Source: Eleginops maclovinus
Lineage: Eukaryota > Chordata > Actinopteri > Perciformes > Eleginopidae
Direction: 5' to 3'
Length of the DNA: 64,000 bases
Assembly (NCBI RefSeq): GCF_036324505.1
Contig: NC_086349.1
Span: 19,424,247 to 19,488,246, forward strand
A model generated the notes under the pieces. That model did no database searches. It was not told where the DNA came from and was given only the letters and a program-made list of their open reading frames with translations. The number at the start of each line of letters is the position of its first letter. Position 1 is the first letter of the stretch. Shown in pieces: positions 37,447 through 52,316 of this stretch. The position numbers were made by a program, and so were the translations under genes.

Positions 37447-40400
37447 GTAGGTTTAAAAATGGCTGCTTTCTGCAGTCATGTTTGGCTTTGATCTTTTCAC
37501 ATTATTATCATAGAGTCTGTCTGTGTTGGAGAGCTCCCAACATTAAGTGAATCAATATAACTCCAGGATCTCCTCATCAAAGCGTGGCTGATTGATGGAG
37601 GAACTGTTGTAGTGCTCTATCGCTGACATACTGGCTGACTGAGAGAGACGTTACTCAGGAGCATGCAAGCTGGATAATCGATTTCTCAGAGCGAACCAGG
37701 TTACGACTGTTATTTTGTGGAGGCAATTGGTTGAGTAACTGAGGGCTTGAAATGATCTTGTTTGTGTCATTTGTCTGTGTAGCGCTGGCACTGTGGGAAA
37801 GCACAACATGAGCTGGCTGAATTAATTCACCTCTGTCCACAGGGAGCTCTCCTTTGTCATCTTTCACCTACTGCCTTACCTGCACCTGATTGCTCAGTAT
37901 AGCTCTGCATCTGGCATGAAGGTCGGCAAACAAATCAATTTTTTATGAATCTATGATGTGCTTTGGGATTTACTCTTTTTTTTCTTCACCACATGTCAAT
38001 CATGGATTTGATTTTCCTTGGGTGACACTTCAGTCTGTCACAGTAGTAAATCAGAGGAGGCAAGATCAGACACAGCTTCAACGTAAGGTTTGTTTCTTTA
38101 TGGATAAGAGGTTTAAATGAAGACATGTTTTCAGCTGCTCCCAGGTATTTTAAAAAGGTGAACACTGCTGTCTCACACTGTGTAAATTACTCACCCCACC
38201 CCCCTTCTGCTGTGCTGGGACATTTAAAAACAATAAAAGCTCCCCTGTGTTTTGCTGCCTATCACGACACAGATATCTGATGCTCCACTTGACATACATG
38301 GACTACACTCACTCAAGCTGAGATGCACATTGAGCTGTTTTGCACAACACAACCACTAGATATGAATGGATTTTCCACAGTAAAGGTGCTTTAGTGTTTA
38401 GCTGGTCTTCACGTTTAGCTCTGTAGTCTCACATGTGTATTTCTAGCAGCAATTTCAGTTTCAAAGGACTGTAGTTCCTGTAGTTGCACCGACAAGATCT
38501 ACAATTTTTGTTCCCCATTTCCCTCCTGCTACACTAATAAGATCTAACCAGGGATGTTTGCAGAGGTTTCCTTCATGCGCATCCCGCCGTGCAGATGTTT
38601 GATGTCTAAATCAGAAGCGAGCTGCTGTGTGAAGACACTGATCTGTACCTGTGAAACTCAGCTGTCACTCCTCTATATGCTAATTAATTCACATATATAA
38701 ACACACAATTTGTCATAAGCATGACTATTCTGAAGGTGAGAATACCGTATGTGTATTCATTAATAATGCATCACCGATTTAGCTGGCAACTCTTTGAACG
38801 TAGGCTTCAGGGAACCCCCCCAGCTGTTGGTCCTACCTCAACACTCAATGCCTTTGCTATTTTTAGTCAGATTTTTCTATTTTTTGGTTGCTATGTGCAG
38901 CATTTAAAATCCAACTTCAGAAGGCATGTTGTCTGCTGCGTTTAAAATAGATTAAACTGTGGCTAATAGCCTGTTATAGATTGTGATTCAGTGGCATTAT
39001 TTAGCAAGATAGTTTGTTTTTTTTCAAAACAACTCAATATGTGTCTAATCCCGCAGAGTTACTGGAATATCCTGATCATTGGGTGTAACTCATTACACGC
39101 TCCGTCTCCAGTGTAACATAGTCAGATTGTATCCCAGGACTGAGACTGTTTTTCTTAAAGCAAGGTCAGCGTATAGTAAGTGAAAACAGCCTCTCCCAGC
39201 TGCTGAACTGGGGTTCACCCTCCTCCTGCGTGGCCGTCCCATTGAGAGCAGTGTGATTGTTGGACATGTGCCCAGGTATTACCATACACACAGGGACCGA
39301 ACGCTCTCTATTGCTCTTTCTATCTCTCTTTCTATCACTCTGTGTGTCTTTCTCTCCTATAGTCACTTCCACATCAAACACTAAACATAGGCCCTGCCCA
39401 TCACCATTGGGGAGCAGCAGATGAGTGAAAGATTGCATTGGACGACACAAAAAGGAAGGGGTGTCTGCAGAGAGCAGAAAGAGGACTGGTGTGCGGTTCC
39501 TTGTGGGTGGAGAGCTTTTGTTAAGAAGACGAATGATTTTTCTTCTGCTATACATACTGGGCCTTTACCTTACTTGGTCATCAGGCAGCTTGCTAGAGCA
39601 GCAACTCTGAGCCCAACATTAACTCTGGGCAGGGAGAGCTCGAAAAGGCACAGACAGAGTAACTTTAGCAGCGAAAGAATGAATTTTTTTGTGGGTTTTC
39701 TATGGAAAGTGAAGGATGTGGGGTGTAATTAGTGGTCAAGAAGGGAGTGAGCACAGGCTGTTCTTCTGGTGGCTCTTTTAGGGGAAGTTTCCCTCAAGTT
39801 TAGTGTTTTTTAAACTTTTTTTCAAACTTCCCTTCAGTGCCATGCGCACTTTTTTTGGGCATGTCTGATGCCTCCGGTGATGTCACTGCCATGTGGAATG
39901 CGATGTGGAAGTACTGCATAACCAGCCGAACTATAAGGTAGGAGACCATCTGCCACTGAGCAGTGTGGAGGGCAGTGGCCGGCAGCATAAGTGGTGGTTG
40001 TCTTTCCGACTGACCGCAGCAGTCTGTGTAGATATTTCTGACGTTCAAATTATCAAATAACATTCCTCTCTATAGGCTCGAGCTCCATGGTTTCCTCTCT
40101 AGAACCACAGAAATATATTATCACTGGCTCACAGCAGGAAAAGGCAGACAGTGAACAGTAAAGACTTTCTGAAGGTCTTTGAGGACAGTCTACTTCATGA
40201 AGGACGTGTTTTCAATAATGAAGAATAATCTGGCCATTCGTTTTCTCATAGCTTTTAAGCCTTTTTGTGACTTGACTTTTTCTAAGCAGTGAAGTGGAAG
40301 CAGAAATGTCCTCTGACTGATTCAGATCTCTCTCTGAATGAATATAAAAACCAGCACAAAGATAACCATGATCTGTATAACATTGAAGAGACTTTAATTC

Positions 40401-42120
40401 TTCTGAGTCCATAGTGAGGGGATTATCTGATTGATTGACATTTTTGTGTCACACGGGACCTTCCTGTTACATCCACCTGTGATTCTGATCATGTAGCCTG
40501 CATGGAAACTCAAAAATACTCTAGCACTAGCATTTCTGTTAATCAAACCATTGACCTATCCCAACAGTTATTCTTGTTACCGTTTTTTCAGATTTCTGTT
40601 GGCAAAGCAAGTAAAGACGGTTCCACCGGTCATCCACCAAAACATACTGAAAATAACTCTGAACTTTAGAAAAAACATTTGATATTACATTTAAAAATGT
40701 TTGATTTGCCCATTTATGATTAAAAATAAATTAGCCAATATACATTTGGTTCATAATAAAAATATCTATTTAGTCTGTTATGAACATTTTGGGTATACTC
40801 TTTCAAAACCTAATTTTACTTCTGCTTATTGTAAAAATCTTTCCTCACAAATATTATTCTGTCATAGCTCTTTGAAAAAGAAGTCAGACATCTGTTCAGG
40901 AGGCATTAGGAACAAAAACTGCTTTTCACTAAATAAAAATTAAACTGCCAAATAAGGTCCTCCTTTCCGGTCCAGTCCATAGATTCCTCCCTTCCTTTAC
41001 TGTTTATCCCCTTTATATCCCAGTCCTTTTACTGCTTTCCTGTCTGATATATCAAGAAAAAAACCAAACAAACACAAACATTTTTGAACCTGAAGCGAGT
41101 TCATGCTAACCCTCTCAATGTCAGAGAGAATAGAGTCACCATAGACTGAGACAGGAATCCAGCAGCAGTGACACCGTAGACACCGAGGTACATCTGATAT
41201 GACTCTGGTTCTGTGTCAGAGAGTACGACGACAGCATTACTTATTTAATGTGTGCGGATCTGGAGCTTGTCGTTAGTGCCTCCTCGTCCCATAGTGGGTA
41301 TCCATGGAAAGGAAACTCTGTAGAGACTCATCTAAATGAACTGGGATGTTAAACACCGCCTGACAGAACTGCTCTGCTTCATACTAGGTAAATGGCTCCA
41401 ACAACAAGATTTAACTCTGGGAAACATTAGCACGGATAGGTGTTGGCTTGGACTTATCCAAGAGCGCTGGAGAGTTGGTGACTCAACATCATGCTTGTAG
41501 ATAAATTGAGAGCAGGCACTGACCCTTTTGCCGGTCCCCTGATTTGCTACGCTGGCTTTATGACAAGTTAGGCCTTTTTTTTTTCACTGTTTGTAATGGA
41601 AAAGTAGCAACCTGCCAAAGCGAGCTTGCAGTTCCACTGTGGTGAGTGAAAAAATACTCTCCAGGGTGGAAAAGCTGAGACGTGTCTAGGATGGAAGAAG
41701 TTTTCTGGTCAGAAAATGTCAGGATGATGGAGACCTCACGTTGCAGTTAGCTTTAAAAAGTGTGCTCTTTTTCTTGCCTTGAAAATTGGTGCTGTGTAGA
41801 TTAAATGCATAGTTATGTTTGTTTTGTAGTTTTCATCTACAGAGGTGGTCTACAGTCACCCAGATAGGTGCCAAGTCCAAATGTTAATGTGTATATACAA
41901 CGCATATTTCTGCTGCCCTATTTAATGCATTTGTTTAGATCATACGTCGGAATGCATCTGCAGTGGAAAATAGATTTACTCTGCAACAAGAAGTATCCTC
42001 AGGCTGTTGTCTGGTCTTCACAGTAATGTACACTATTATGGCATTTTTTAATCAGTGCCCATGACCGTAAAAAAAAAGCTCGCTTTTTGTTTATGCTTTG
42101 GTTGACAGTGTCTCAGAATT

Positions 42121-42160
42121 ATAATCAGAATACCTTTTATTTATCCCTGGGGAAATTTAA
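42121..42160. repeat. possible 3' tail of a fish LINE/SINE
   Basis: TCAGAATACCTTTTATTTAT followed by CCCTGGGGAAATTT resembles the tail AGAATACTTTATTGATCCC...GGGGAAATT common at 3' ends of fish retroposons. Only this short piece is recognisable, so the class is uncertain. Confidence 0.35.
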
Positions 42161-44359
42161 GTCTGTGAAAGTTTCCCCATCTGAGGTTTATTTCACATCT
42201 AAAACACTTTATATGCACAGTTCTTTCTGATCTATGCTAAGGTTGCAGTCAGTTTCCAAACCACTGAATAATTTACACACATGTTTCTCCCAGAGGGACA
42301 TCAGCATTGTGTTGGGAGATCTGTTTTTCTCTTCACCTTTTTATATGACTTAATATCAACTTTTATGAACGCTAGTTTCCAGTTATAGCCTGGCCTTCTT
42401 TGCTAAAAGGACATGTGATCATGACAGTAATAAATGGGCTAATATGATATGGCCATAAGGGAAAGGCTTGAGAATAAACTACTGTCTCAGTGTCTCTTCA
42501 CATCCCATTGCTTCAGGGTTGCACCACGATGGAGAATATATTTGGGAACATTGCCTCTGCTGCAGTATCTTCACTGGTCATGATAAGCTGTACAGCTTTT
42601 GAAATGCTAATCACAGGAGGAAGCCAGTTTGTTTACTCTAATGCTGGAGAATGCCACCCTCTGGAGAGAGCGCTTCTCATGTTCAGGGGGTTTACTGAGG
42701 TGTCTGATGAGAAGGATGCATATGAATTCAAATGCTTATGAAGATTGTTCCTCTAATGTCTCTCAGTCTTCCTTCTTGTTATACTACATGTATGATTAAA
42801 GCATGGCCCAAAATGTGTTGCTCTGCTATGCATTGTGTGATGAGTGGGGGGGCTGTAAGAGCACAGATGGAAACAGGCGCTGTGTGTTTCTGTGGCTGTT
42901 ACTCTACTTTTGATGACATATTCCTTTGCATCTCTTCACAGCACCCGGCTGGAAAATAATGAGGGTGTGTGCTGCATTAACTTATGTAATGGCGAGCGTG
43001 AGGAGGGGTGGGATGGGGGGGCAGTGAAGCAGGAGGGGGAGAATAGAAGAGTGATGAGCTCATGCTGCTGCACTGCAGCTCTTATATACACACTGTGCAC
43101 CTTGTGGTAGTGGTGCCATGTACACACTCTTGATTATGCACACATGCATATTTACATCCTTGATGTGTCTGCAATACAGTGTGTTGATTGTTTGATATAC
43201 ACATTTGTATGCACATGCAGAGACAAAACATTGCTTCTCATTGCTAAATGACAACACAATGTGTGTTTTGCTGCAGAATCCGGAGCATGGGATGCATGGC
43301 CTGAATGGTTATCCATGGCTTTAACTGTACTGCGTGTGCCCCACTGTAGGTACAGCTGTGCACAAGCTGAGCCTCCAGAGCTCAGGTTGGTAATTGCTAC
43401 TAATCCACCAACTCTATTCAGTGACAATGCACACCCTCATTATCCTGAGTGTGTTTTGATTTATGTCAGGAATGAGCGAGGTTGGGTAGGGTCAGTGGAT
43501 GGGGACGGGGGGAGTTGATTATAGCACGACAGTGCATTTACTCCATAAAACAGAGTGGTCCCTTTGGGGGCTTTCAGCTCGTCTCAGCCTGCAATGAATA
43601 GGAGGATAAATGGATAAAATATTGCTCTTGGCAAAACATTAGAACATCATTGTCCAGGATACTCGATGCTAATAGAAGGTGTAATTTGAAGCAAGATGGG
43701 GACACATTTCTGTAAGCTCTGTGGCTCTTTTATTTAGGGCTCATTAAATAATTTCATATAATAAATATTTGATCACGGCCTAAAACATTCTTTATGTATT
43801 GCGTTGGCCCGTGACTTGTGGAATAAGCACCTGTCCCTGCTTGACAGCGAAATGATCATGCTGTCAGGGAGGCTGGCTCTGTGTTCGATAAACAGTCATT
43901 AAAGTGAAATGTTTATCCTGATTGGACTAATTACTCTGAGCTGTGTGTAAACGCAGGACTGTGTTTTTGCATGTACACAGACGTCTATCTTTTCTGAAGA
44001 GATGGACAGTTCATTTTTATGTGTCAGACTTTGCTGTTGCCTTGACAACTGGCCTCATAGATCAGTGCACGTGCATGCAATTGTGATAAATCCTGCTTTC
44101 AATCTAGAGGCAGCGTCCACAGAGACACATCTGATGCACCATAGTCTAATGACTTCTTTCTCTGTCTTCACTCAGCAAAGGTGTAATCAGATGTGCATTG
44201 ATTTTATTTCTTTACACTGAAAATTATAGCAAACTAATCACAGGTTCACAGGAGTTGAGTTATGGATCATTTCCAGTAATATTATTGTTAAAAGTAGTAC
44301 AGTTAAAGTGGGAAAGCTTGTGTTTTAGGCTAGACTCAAGTCAAATTAAGGGACATTTG

Positions 44360-44520
44360 TAAGAAGTGAGATTCTTTTACCGCAGAGGCCCAGGTTCGAA
44401 TCCAATCCAATCTTCTTCCTCTCCCGGTCTTTCCTGTCTCTCTCCAAGCTTTCACTTTTTCTTTGAGGGGAAATTGCACAAAAAAAAATCTTAAAAGCTA
44501 TAATAAATGAAGGGCCACTC
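44360..44520 (+). repeat. possible degenerate tRNA-derived SINE
   Basis: CAGGTTCGAATCCAATCC (about 44391) matches an RNA polymerase III B box (GGTTCGAATCC). It is followed by CTCTCCCGGTCTTTCCTGTC and, further on, a TATAATAAATGAAGGGCC end. This order is similar to a common fish SINE with TTTCCTGTC and AATAAAGGC near its tail. There is no clear A box or folded tRNA, so it is not a tRNA gene. Confidence 0.4.
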
Positions 44521-46504
44521 AAGGCAGGAATTGAAGAGTCATTTCTGACAAATGAGACCAAAAGTTAAAACCTGTCTCCTCACACAGACTCAGGCATGTC
44601 GGCCTGCAGTTTAAATGAGCTCCCTCGGGAACTACAGAATGATTCCTCTCCCTCACTATCTGAAGCCCATTACTTCTTTCCCCCTGCACATTTTCTCGCT
44701 TTTTAAAACAGTAACCCTCCCACCGCTGCTCTACTTTACATTAACTGGGCCCCTCTTGATAAAGACGAGTGGGAGTCTTTTGATCAGGCATATATCCCTA
44801 AACCCTAATCAGTCTCAGAAGAGCGTTGACTGTACACTAGCACCATCTGTTGGTGGAGACACTTCAGGACAGACCGTCTCACTGTGTGGATACACACCAA
44901 GGCTTTGACTGCATTTGTCATAAAGAAAATAGTCTGCCTTAACGACCCCTCAGTTAATTTATCAGGGAATTGTGCTGTGAGTGAGTCAAGGGCAGAGAGA
45001 GAGCTAAGTAATTAAACAATTGGAGATATTTTAAGTCAAATAAATGAGCAGTTGTAAATGCCTCAGTGAGCCATCGTGGAGCAGAGAGAAGACGAATGGA
45101 GGCAGATGGGGATCTTGTCTGGAGTCCCACGGAGGCTGCTGCACCCCTGAAGCCTGTCTCTCTGGCTTTACTCCCACTTACATGCTTTTGAGATTTACTG
45201 CCAACGTTTTCTTAACAGACCTGATCTAAAAATGATTTCTACAGCTAAGGTTTAATGCTTTAGTGAAACGATGCCTGACTGTAGTAAACGAATGACAAAT
45301 CTGTATTTCTATCCAGGCATATTCTTGCTAAATATGAAGAACAATAATAACAAATCTAATCATAGGAAGTCACACAACTAGGTTTAGGTTATTTTCCGTG
45401 AACGTAGTCTCTTTGTTCCTTGTGATTATTGACATGTTTTTATCTGCTGGACAGAACTAGCATGAGCAGGAGACAAAGTGAAAGGACACAATTAGTGTAA
45501 TCTTAGACAATGGTACTTATAAATAGTGTCTCAGCCTAATACGCCTCAACAAAATAGTCTTTAGCCTGATTTTATTGTTCACCTGTTTCTGATTGTCAAA
45601 CTCAAACCTTTATTGTTTGAAAATGTAAACAAGAATGATATTTCTCCTCTGAGATAAAGTGATTGTGAGATGACCTGTTATCCAACCACATTTTGGCTTG
45701 TGCTCGGCCTGTCTGAGGATGTGTTCTGGTTGAGAGCTCAGATTTCCCCCTTTGGCAACACCATGAGTCCTGAAGAGAGGGGAGAAAAAACAAAACAAGC
45801 GGTGACCTTGCAGAGCTGCAACACGCAGGCTCTGTATGTGTCCCCGCTGAACCATGGACATCAACACAGCAGCTGAATAAATGATCGCACACCCGGGGTG
45901 GAAGCATGTTGGGGGTGAGAAGGAGAGGACAGCTGATGGTGGGAACAGAGATGAAAAAAGATGGATTCAAAGAAAGAGTGAGGCTGTGAGGTGCACAGCT
46001 GAGGGAGGCAGGGGGAGGGTGCTTTGTGTGTGGAGAACCTCCTCTTTTCATTGACGTTTAAGGGAATGTGCTGATTAGTAGAGAGTAAATCAGTCAGATG
46101 GAGGTTCCCAGTCTCTGACAGAGCTGCTGTAGCTTTCCAGCAGCCACGGTCACCTTACCTCTCAGGAGTCATTTGTCACCAGAGCCTCGTTCTTGTTTTG
46201 AGGGCCGACCCGGGGACAGATGTGTGGAGGTAGGTGGGCTCAACTCTGAAGGTGTGTGTGTGTGTCTCTCTGGCTGTGAAGTGCAGGTTCTGTAACAGAG
46301 ACAGCAGCTGTTCACATTGTCAGACACTGCAGGCGTGTGGAGAGCTGGGAGTGCATGCTTTAGAGGGGTGCTCGAATTATTTGGCACATCTTTTGAAAGC
46401 AAAAAATACGAAGAAACCTTTGTTTACAGTTTCTTATGTGAGCATCGAGTGCATTGCTCAGTTTTTATGTAATTTCTGTTAAATACCTTCAGGTTTTTAG
46501 ACAT

Positions 46505-46668
46505 TTTCTTGGATATAACTCTGACAAGCATTACTTTGGGCTAATGGAAATTGTGGATTTCTTAATACTTTCTGACATTTACAGAATTGACAATTCCTCA
46601 GTTGATCTAAAAAAATAATCAACAGTCTAGTTCAGGATGAAATAATAATTGGTTGCAGCTCTGCATGT
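46505..46668 (-). repeat. degenerate fish interspersed repeat, ATTAATCG family, copy 3
   Basis: Read on the + strand it has TTTCTGACATTTACAGAATT, then AAAAAATAATCAACAG and AATAATAATTGGTTGCAGCT. These match, in order, the family pattern TTTCTGACATTTTATAGACC, AGAAAATAATCGACAG and AATAATCGTTAGTTGCAGC. It is in the opposite orientation to the copy at 13179. Confidence 0.55.
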
Positions 46669-49600
46669 GAGATGAACGGAATGAGTGTGTAAGTGTGGAA
46701 AGTACGTAGCATAGAGCCGTGGATGCTCGTACACTGGGGTGCCGACGCCGCTGCTCTGTAGTCTGATCTCACTCATACTGAAGAACAGTGCCAGGCGGGA
46801 GTTGTTTGTTTATTTGTGCTTAATAATTCAAGTCGAAATGCATCAAACTGAAGTGTATACTTAATGATTAATTTTCCTGCTGATGTAAAATCCGCAGCAC
46901 TTTGGCCCTTTAACCCTCAGCTTTGCCTCTGTTTATGTGCCTCTGAACTGCGCAAACCCCCATTTCCCATCCTCACATGCTTCTGACTCGCAGCACATTC
47001 CTGCAGATTGTCCTGGTCATGTCAAGCATCCTGTTGACATCTTTTCAATGAAATGTATAGCCGGACCTCTGATGATCAGTTTCTGCAATTGTTCCTCATG
47101 TGCGCAGTCCAGCGGGACCTGCTCTCATTAGACCTGCTCCCAGAATGGATGAGAGAGGCCATCATTAAAGCCTGTTAGATGCACAGAGCGTGAGACAGCT
47201 TTACCTCATCAGTCACACTGGGTGTGAGAACACAGAGCTGCACTGTACTCAATGTATGCGTGCTTCCATTGCTTGCTCCTTATCACATGCAACTCACCGC
47301 TTCCTCTCTCTGTCCTCCCTTCATTCCACGTATATCACCCCCGCCCCTATCTCCTCTGTCTCTGTGCTGTGCTACAATCCATCCACTCACAAGTGTTGTT
47401 ATCTTGTTGTCCTGGTGCAGGATGTTGCTGAGTTACGTTTTATGGTATAGCAAATGAAAAACAAAATTCCCCTCTGGGATCATTAGGCCGAGTTCAGCAG
47501 CTATGAATCTCAATTCCTTTTTTTATTACACCGAATCCTTCCGTGTTTCATCATTAAATGCAAAGTAATCGCAAAAAAAGGCAGACTGGCTTTTCTGGGC
47601 CCGCTGCTCATTATTCTGTATCGAGTCCAGCTGAGAAAGCTAAGGTCTCCGAGCTGCTTAAACTTGATGCTGAGGAGCAAGCATCTTAACCCGACGTTGA
47701 ACAGATGTTTAAATTCACTTTGAGCCAGCACACAATAAAGTATAACTGCACTCGCACTGAACCTCCTGTGCAACTCAAAGCCGGGATGGCGACTGAGCTC
47801 AGAACAGATTATACAAGGAACAGGATCCCATCCTGTTATCAGGGTTTTATTTCAGGATGTTACTTTGTTGCTGACTCACCGCGTCCCTCCCTTTTTTAAA
47901 ACTGCTCCTTCCAGCTGTCACTGCAACATCTTTGTAGTGCGCTCTACAATTTACTGGTTAAAGGTTTAAGGTTTAAGTGAGGCAATTGACCTTGTACACA
48001 GTGGAGTTGCTGAACAGGTGGAACATAAAATATCTGGCTAACAAAGACTGGACTACAGGGTCTGCTTGTACACGGAGGTCTTGAGGTAGATCACTAATAG
48101 CTATGAGGCTAGAGAACCAAAGAGTTTTACAGAAAGTCTTATTTAATATCAGGTTTATTTAAGTTACACAATCGTTTTTGATTCTTTAGGAAACACATGT
48201 CATAATAAACTTAAAACTGCTTCAATCAATACTATAATATTAACATGAATACTAAAACATTGGGAAAGGGGTCGCTTGAAATGATAGACCCACAGATAAT
48301 TATCCACACAGCTCTCATCTTTTCACTATCTTTCAGCTCATGGTGGTTTGATGGCAGACTCTCATCAGCACCATTTCCCGCAGCAGTAGGAAGCAGTTTT
48401 TATTGAATAGGTTTCACAAACACACAGCAAGATACTTCTCGATTACCGACAGGCAGAAAGATAGTGAAGATATTGGATTCGCATTTAGCAGCGGAAGTGC
48501 CTGATTCCTTTATTTAGTTTTTGATGGAGAGCGAAACAGAGTTCAAAAGAGAATAAACACTGGACTTGCATTCAAGAGGTTAATGTTTGAAGAAGCAACA
48601 GTTTGCTAACAATAGTGTCATATCAACTGAACCGTTGTTAATAGGACACAAGTGTGTTTACAGCTTGTGTCTGCCGCCCCAAAGAGAACCTACAAATTAA
48701 GGTAATGCAGGTTTATCATCCAAGATCTAAACCTCAACAGTACGATGTGCAGGCAATACCTGATTTCTTTGTGACCTTTAAACAAACTGGGTAGTTAAGT
48801 ACAAATAAACCTATATGGCTTTACTGTTGATGCTTGCCATTATTTGATATCCAATACTTTGATCGCTTCACAGCGTACATGTGTCCTTTTGTATGGTTAT
48901 ATCTTTTTACCTGTATCCCTTTCATACCTGAGGTCACACAGTAGAATGTAAACTCCACCTGCAGATGTGAGAATAAGGTCAGCAGTGTATAATCTGAAGC
49001 GTGTGTGAAAGGGTGTCAGACTGCCCTTTCCCTTAGACAAGATATTCCTTTTCTTTTAAATTCAAGACCAACTGAACTCCTGGAATCAAACTGTAGCCAT
49101 GCTGTTGAAGCAGCTTGAGAAAATAGACTCCACCAAAAGAGAAAACATTCTCACATGGCTCGTGTTGATTTTTATGTCAGTCAAAGATTACCGTGTGGGT
49201 GTGAGAATGACTCTCTAGTGACACAGCCTCCTGCTTTTGATTGAAACCTGAGGTTGTTAGGGAAGTTCGAGTGATTAAAATGACAGTCCTCATTAATCCA
49301 AAAGAGACCCTAACCAGCAAGTTAAAACACGTCCGCCTCCGGGCTGCACCCTTCATTTCTCAGTGAAATTGGTAGGATCCCAGAAAACAGGAGTTAGAGA
49401 AACATCCTCTCCTTCCCCTCTGATGTTTCCACATCCTTGGACAAGCCCATTTATTTTGGAAGTGTGTTTCATGGAAAACCAAGAATAAGTCACGCACTAG
49501 TGGAAAAAAACTGTATTTTAGTGCTTTTTTCTCACACTGCCACATCCCCTAATTTAAAAAGTGTCACATCCTCACATGATTAAAATGTGTGAAACAATGC

Positions 49601-52263
49601 ATAACTGCACAAAGGAGCAGTTTATTATACTGTGGCTCGGGGAGTCGGGACAGGGGCCTCCTAATAAGTAATTGAAGGGCCACTGATCGATGTGCCCTGC
49701 AGCCTGTAGAGACCTGGCCTGTGCTTTTTGTCAATAACAGTGAGCTTTATGGAGCGTACAACAAACCTCCAAGGATACAGCCAGGGTAACAGATTTACTC
49801 TCCGTTTCAAATCTATTCCTCTGTAATGACATACATTTTTCTTTTTTAAATTATGAGACTCCTCTGATCTGCGCTGGTGTGTTGTCTTAATGTTGATGCA
49901 TGATACGGGTGTCTGGCTCTTCTGTAACCCGCTCCTGTAGGACTTGTATCCTTATTGAGTTTCATTGTGCGCTAGAAATCCTCCAATAAGCTCCGGCTGT
50001 TTTGTGAATTAAATGGAAGCCGAATGACATTAGTCACTGTCAGGTAGTTTGTCATAGAGATGGGGAATTAATCCATATTCTCCTTTATAACCCCTTTTTT
50101 TCTTACAGATAACTTGGCAGTGTCTCAAGCGGGGCTTATGGGAGGCATTGAGAGAAATGAAACAATAAACATGGCGCTGTGTAACCCCTCCTGACGGGGT
50201 TGTTATCATGAATCTGACTCTGCTTGTTATTCTCAGAATACCTCTCGCTCTGTAAAGCCAGACTTCATGTCCTACCAAGCCTGCCTCAATGTTGAAATGT
50301 AAGATCTGCTGACTTGCACCAGGTCTCGTGGAAATGTGGTATGAATGGAACTTGCGCACTCAGGATATCTTGTTCCCCTGGAATATGTCAACATGAATCC
50401 TTTTCTCAGCAGTCTCGCGACCTGCACAAAAGGTTTCCTCATCTTCCTTTTACATTCCTGAGAAAAAAGGACTGTAGATCCATGATGAATGCGTTACCTT
50501 TGTGCTTTTGTTCTGTAATTGATTGCTTCCCCGGTTGTCTGTTACTTTCAAAAAGTGGTTCAGTGACCAGTAAGTAGTTTGTCGTCTTTTTAAATTCCTA
50601 CACACAGCTTTTATCTCATGTTCAACCTCCCTAACACATTGCCGTGCAAGTCAGGTGAAGATACCCACAAGTGAAAAGCATTAATTATTTCTTTTTTTAA
50701 TCTGCTTTCTTTGTTGATGTGCTTTGAACTGTGGCTTTTAATTAATATTTAAATACAAGAGATCAAGTTTCATTGTTGTTGCGGGAAGATCTCCTCACAT
50801 GTAAGCTGATCCCTTCTCATGTTTATCTTTGATGACCTGGCCCGGTCTGTTTTCTGCTTAGGAGTCAGGATGCCCTTGGAAAAATGGGACCCTGACACAG
50901 CAGTTTGTTTTTTCAGAGACTTAAAGTTAAATGAAAAAGTTTTAATTGAACTACAGTCCTTTTTGGATTTGCTATTTAATGGTATGAGTATTATGTTCAC
51001 TGTTTTACCTGTGTTGTCTATGTTAAATTGATTTAAATGACTTAAATCACAACAAACCCAAGCTATAAATCCGGTTTATCTCTACAGTAATGGCTTCTCT
51101 GTGGCATTTCTTGTATCTCTGTGTTGCAATTTATGATGTGAGTATTATATCTTCAGGTGACAGCATTTGCATAGCGGATCATTGTACTACTCATAGCTGT
51201 AAACACATCTGTATTCAGTCCTCCAGTTTTGGGCACTTTCTACCAAAATAACATTATGCCTGAATTATTCTATCACTGTCAGCCTAATGAGGGCCATTAA
51301 AATGAAACTTGCACTTCCAAGTGGAGCAGAACCTGAAAGCTTGAAACATCCTTTATGAGGCTCAGACTAATGACCTAACAAGAAGACACATATTATTCAG
51401 CAGCCTGACATATCAACACATGTCATGGCCATCCCTACAGGGTAACCCCTGTTGTTTAGCGACTGTGTTTTCCCTAATCGAGACTGGAAAGGCGTGATGG
51501 AACAGGCATGAGAAAGGCTGCCTTTATACGTGCTGCCAACACAAACAATGGGCAGTGCCAGTGAAGACGGCCGCGCCGGGAGCTGCTCCTCAACGCTCAA
51601 TAGCCGCAGTGTTTCTGCCGTGGGCTTCAGATGCCACAGAGGCACAGTCAGCTTTGCCAGGGACGGGCGGGAAGTAACCGGAGTCCTGACTGTGGAGTCC
51701 AGGGCCGAGGAAAAGCAAAGCGAAACAAACTCAAAGTGATTATACAGCTGCGAGTGGTAGTGGAATGTAAGCCATCATAGTCGGACTATTATAGGAATGC
51801 AGAGGTTTTGATCCGTGTTTCCTCCCTTTATCTGTTTTTCTTCAACGTTAATCCTCTATCCGTGTGGGCAGATTATGTAGCAGGTTGAGGATCTATTGTA
51901 TAGACATAAACCTGATGTTGAATCACTTATCAAAGTAAGTCATCAGTTCAAAACTTTTCCGTGCACTCACCATGTCTGTTTGCTTCCTAGAAACGTATTT
52001 ATACTACAATCAGCTCTGAACCACAACACTCTTTCACGCCTGACAGCTAATGAGGCCTTGTGAGTGATTTGAATGATTGAGCAACATCAACATATTCTTC
52101 AAGTTCATCAGCTGTTTATCCGATCGCTGATGCAGTTGGCAATGAATGGAATCTGATTGAAACAGCAATTATTATTGTAAGCCCTTCAGTCAATTTACCT
52201 ACTCAATGATGTCATTCTGCTCATGGCTCCAAATTGATTGCATTGCCAGGCAAACAAACAGAT

Positions 52264-52316
52264 GCGCGCACACACACACACACACGCACGCACGCACGCG
52301 CATACACACACACACA
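52264..52316. repeat. CA/CG alternating purine-pyrimidine tract
   Basis: A compound repeat of CA, CGCA and CG dinucleotides about 53 bases long. Alternating CG/CA sequence is a good Z-DNA former. Confidence 0.9.

Noticed and set aside
44385..44410. Possible tRNA gene from the GGTTCGAATCC B-box match
   Set aside because: No cloverleaf can be built and no A box is visible at the right distance; the following sequence resembles a SINE body.
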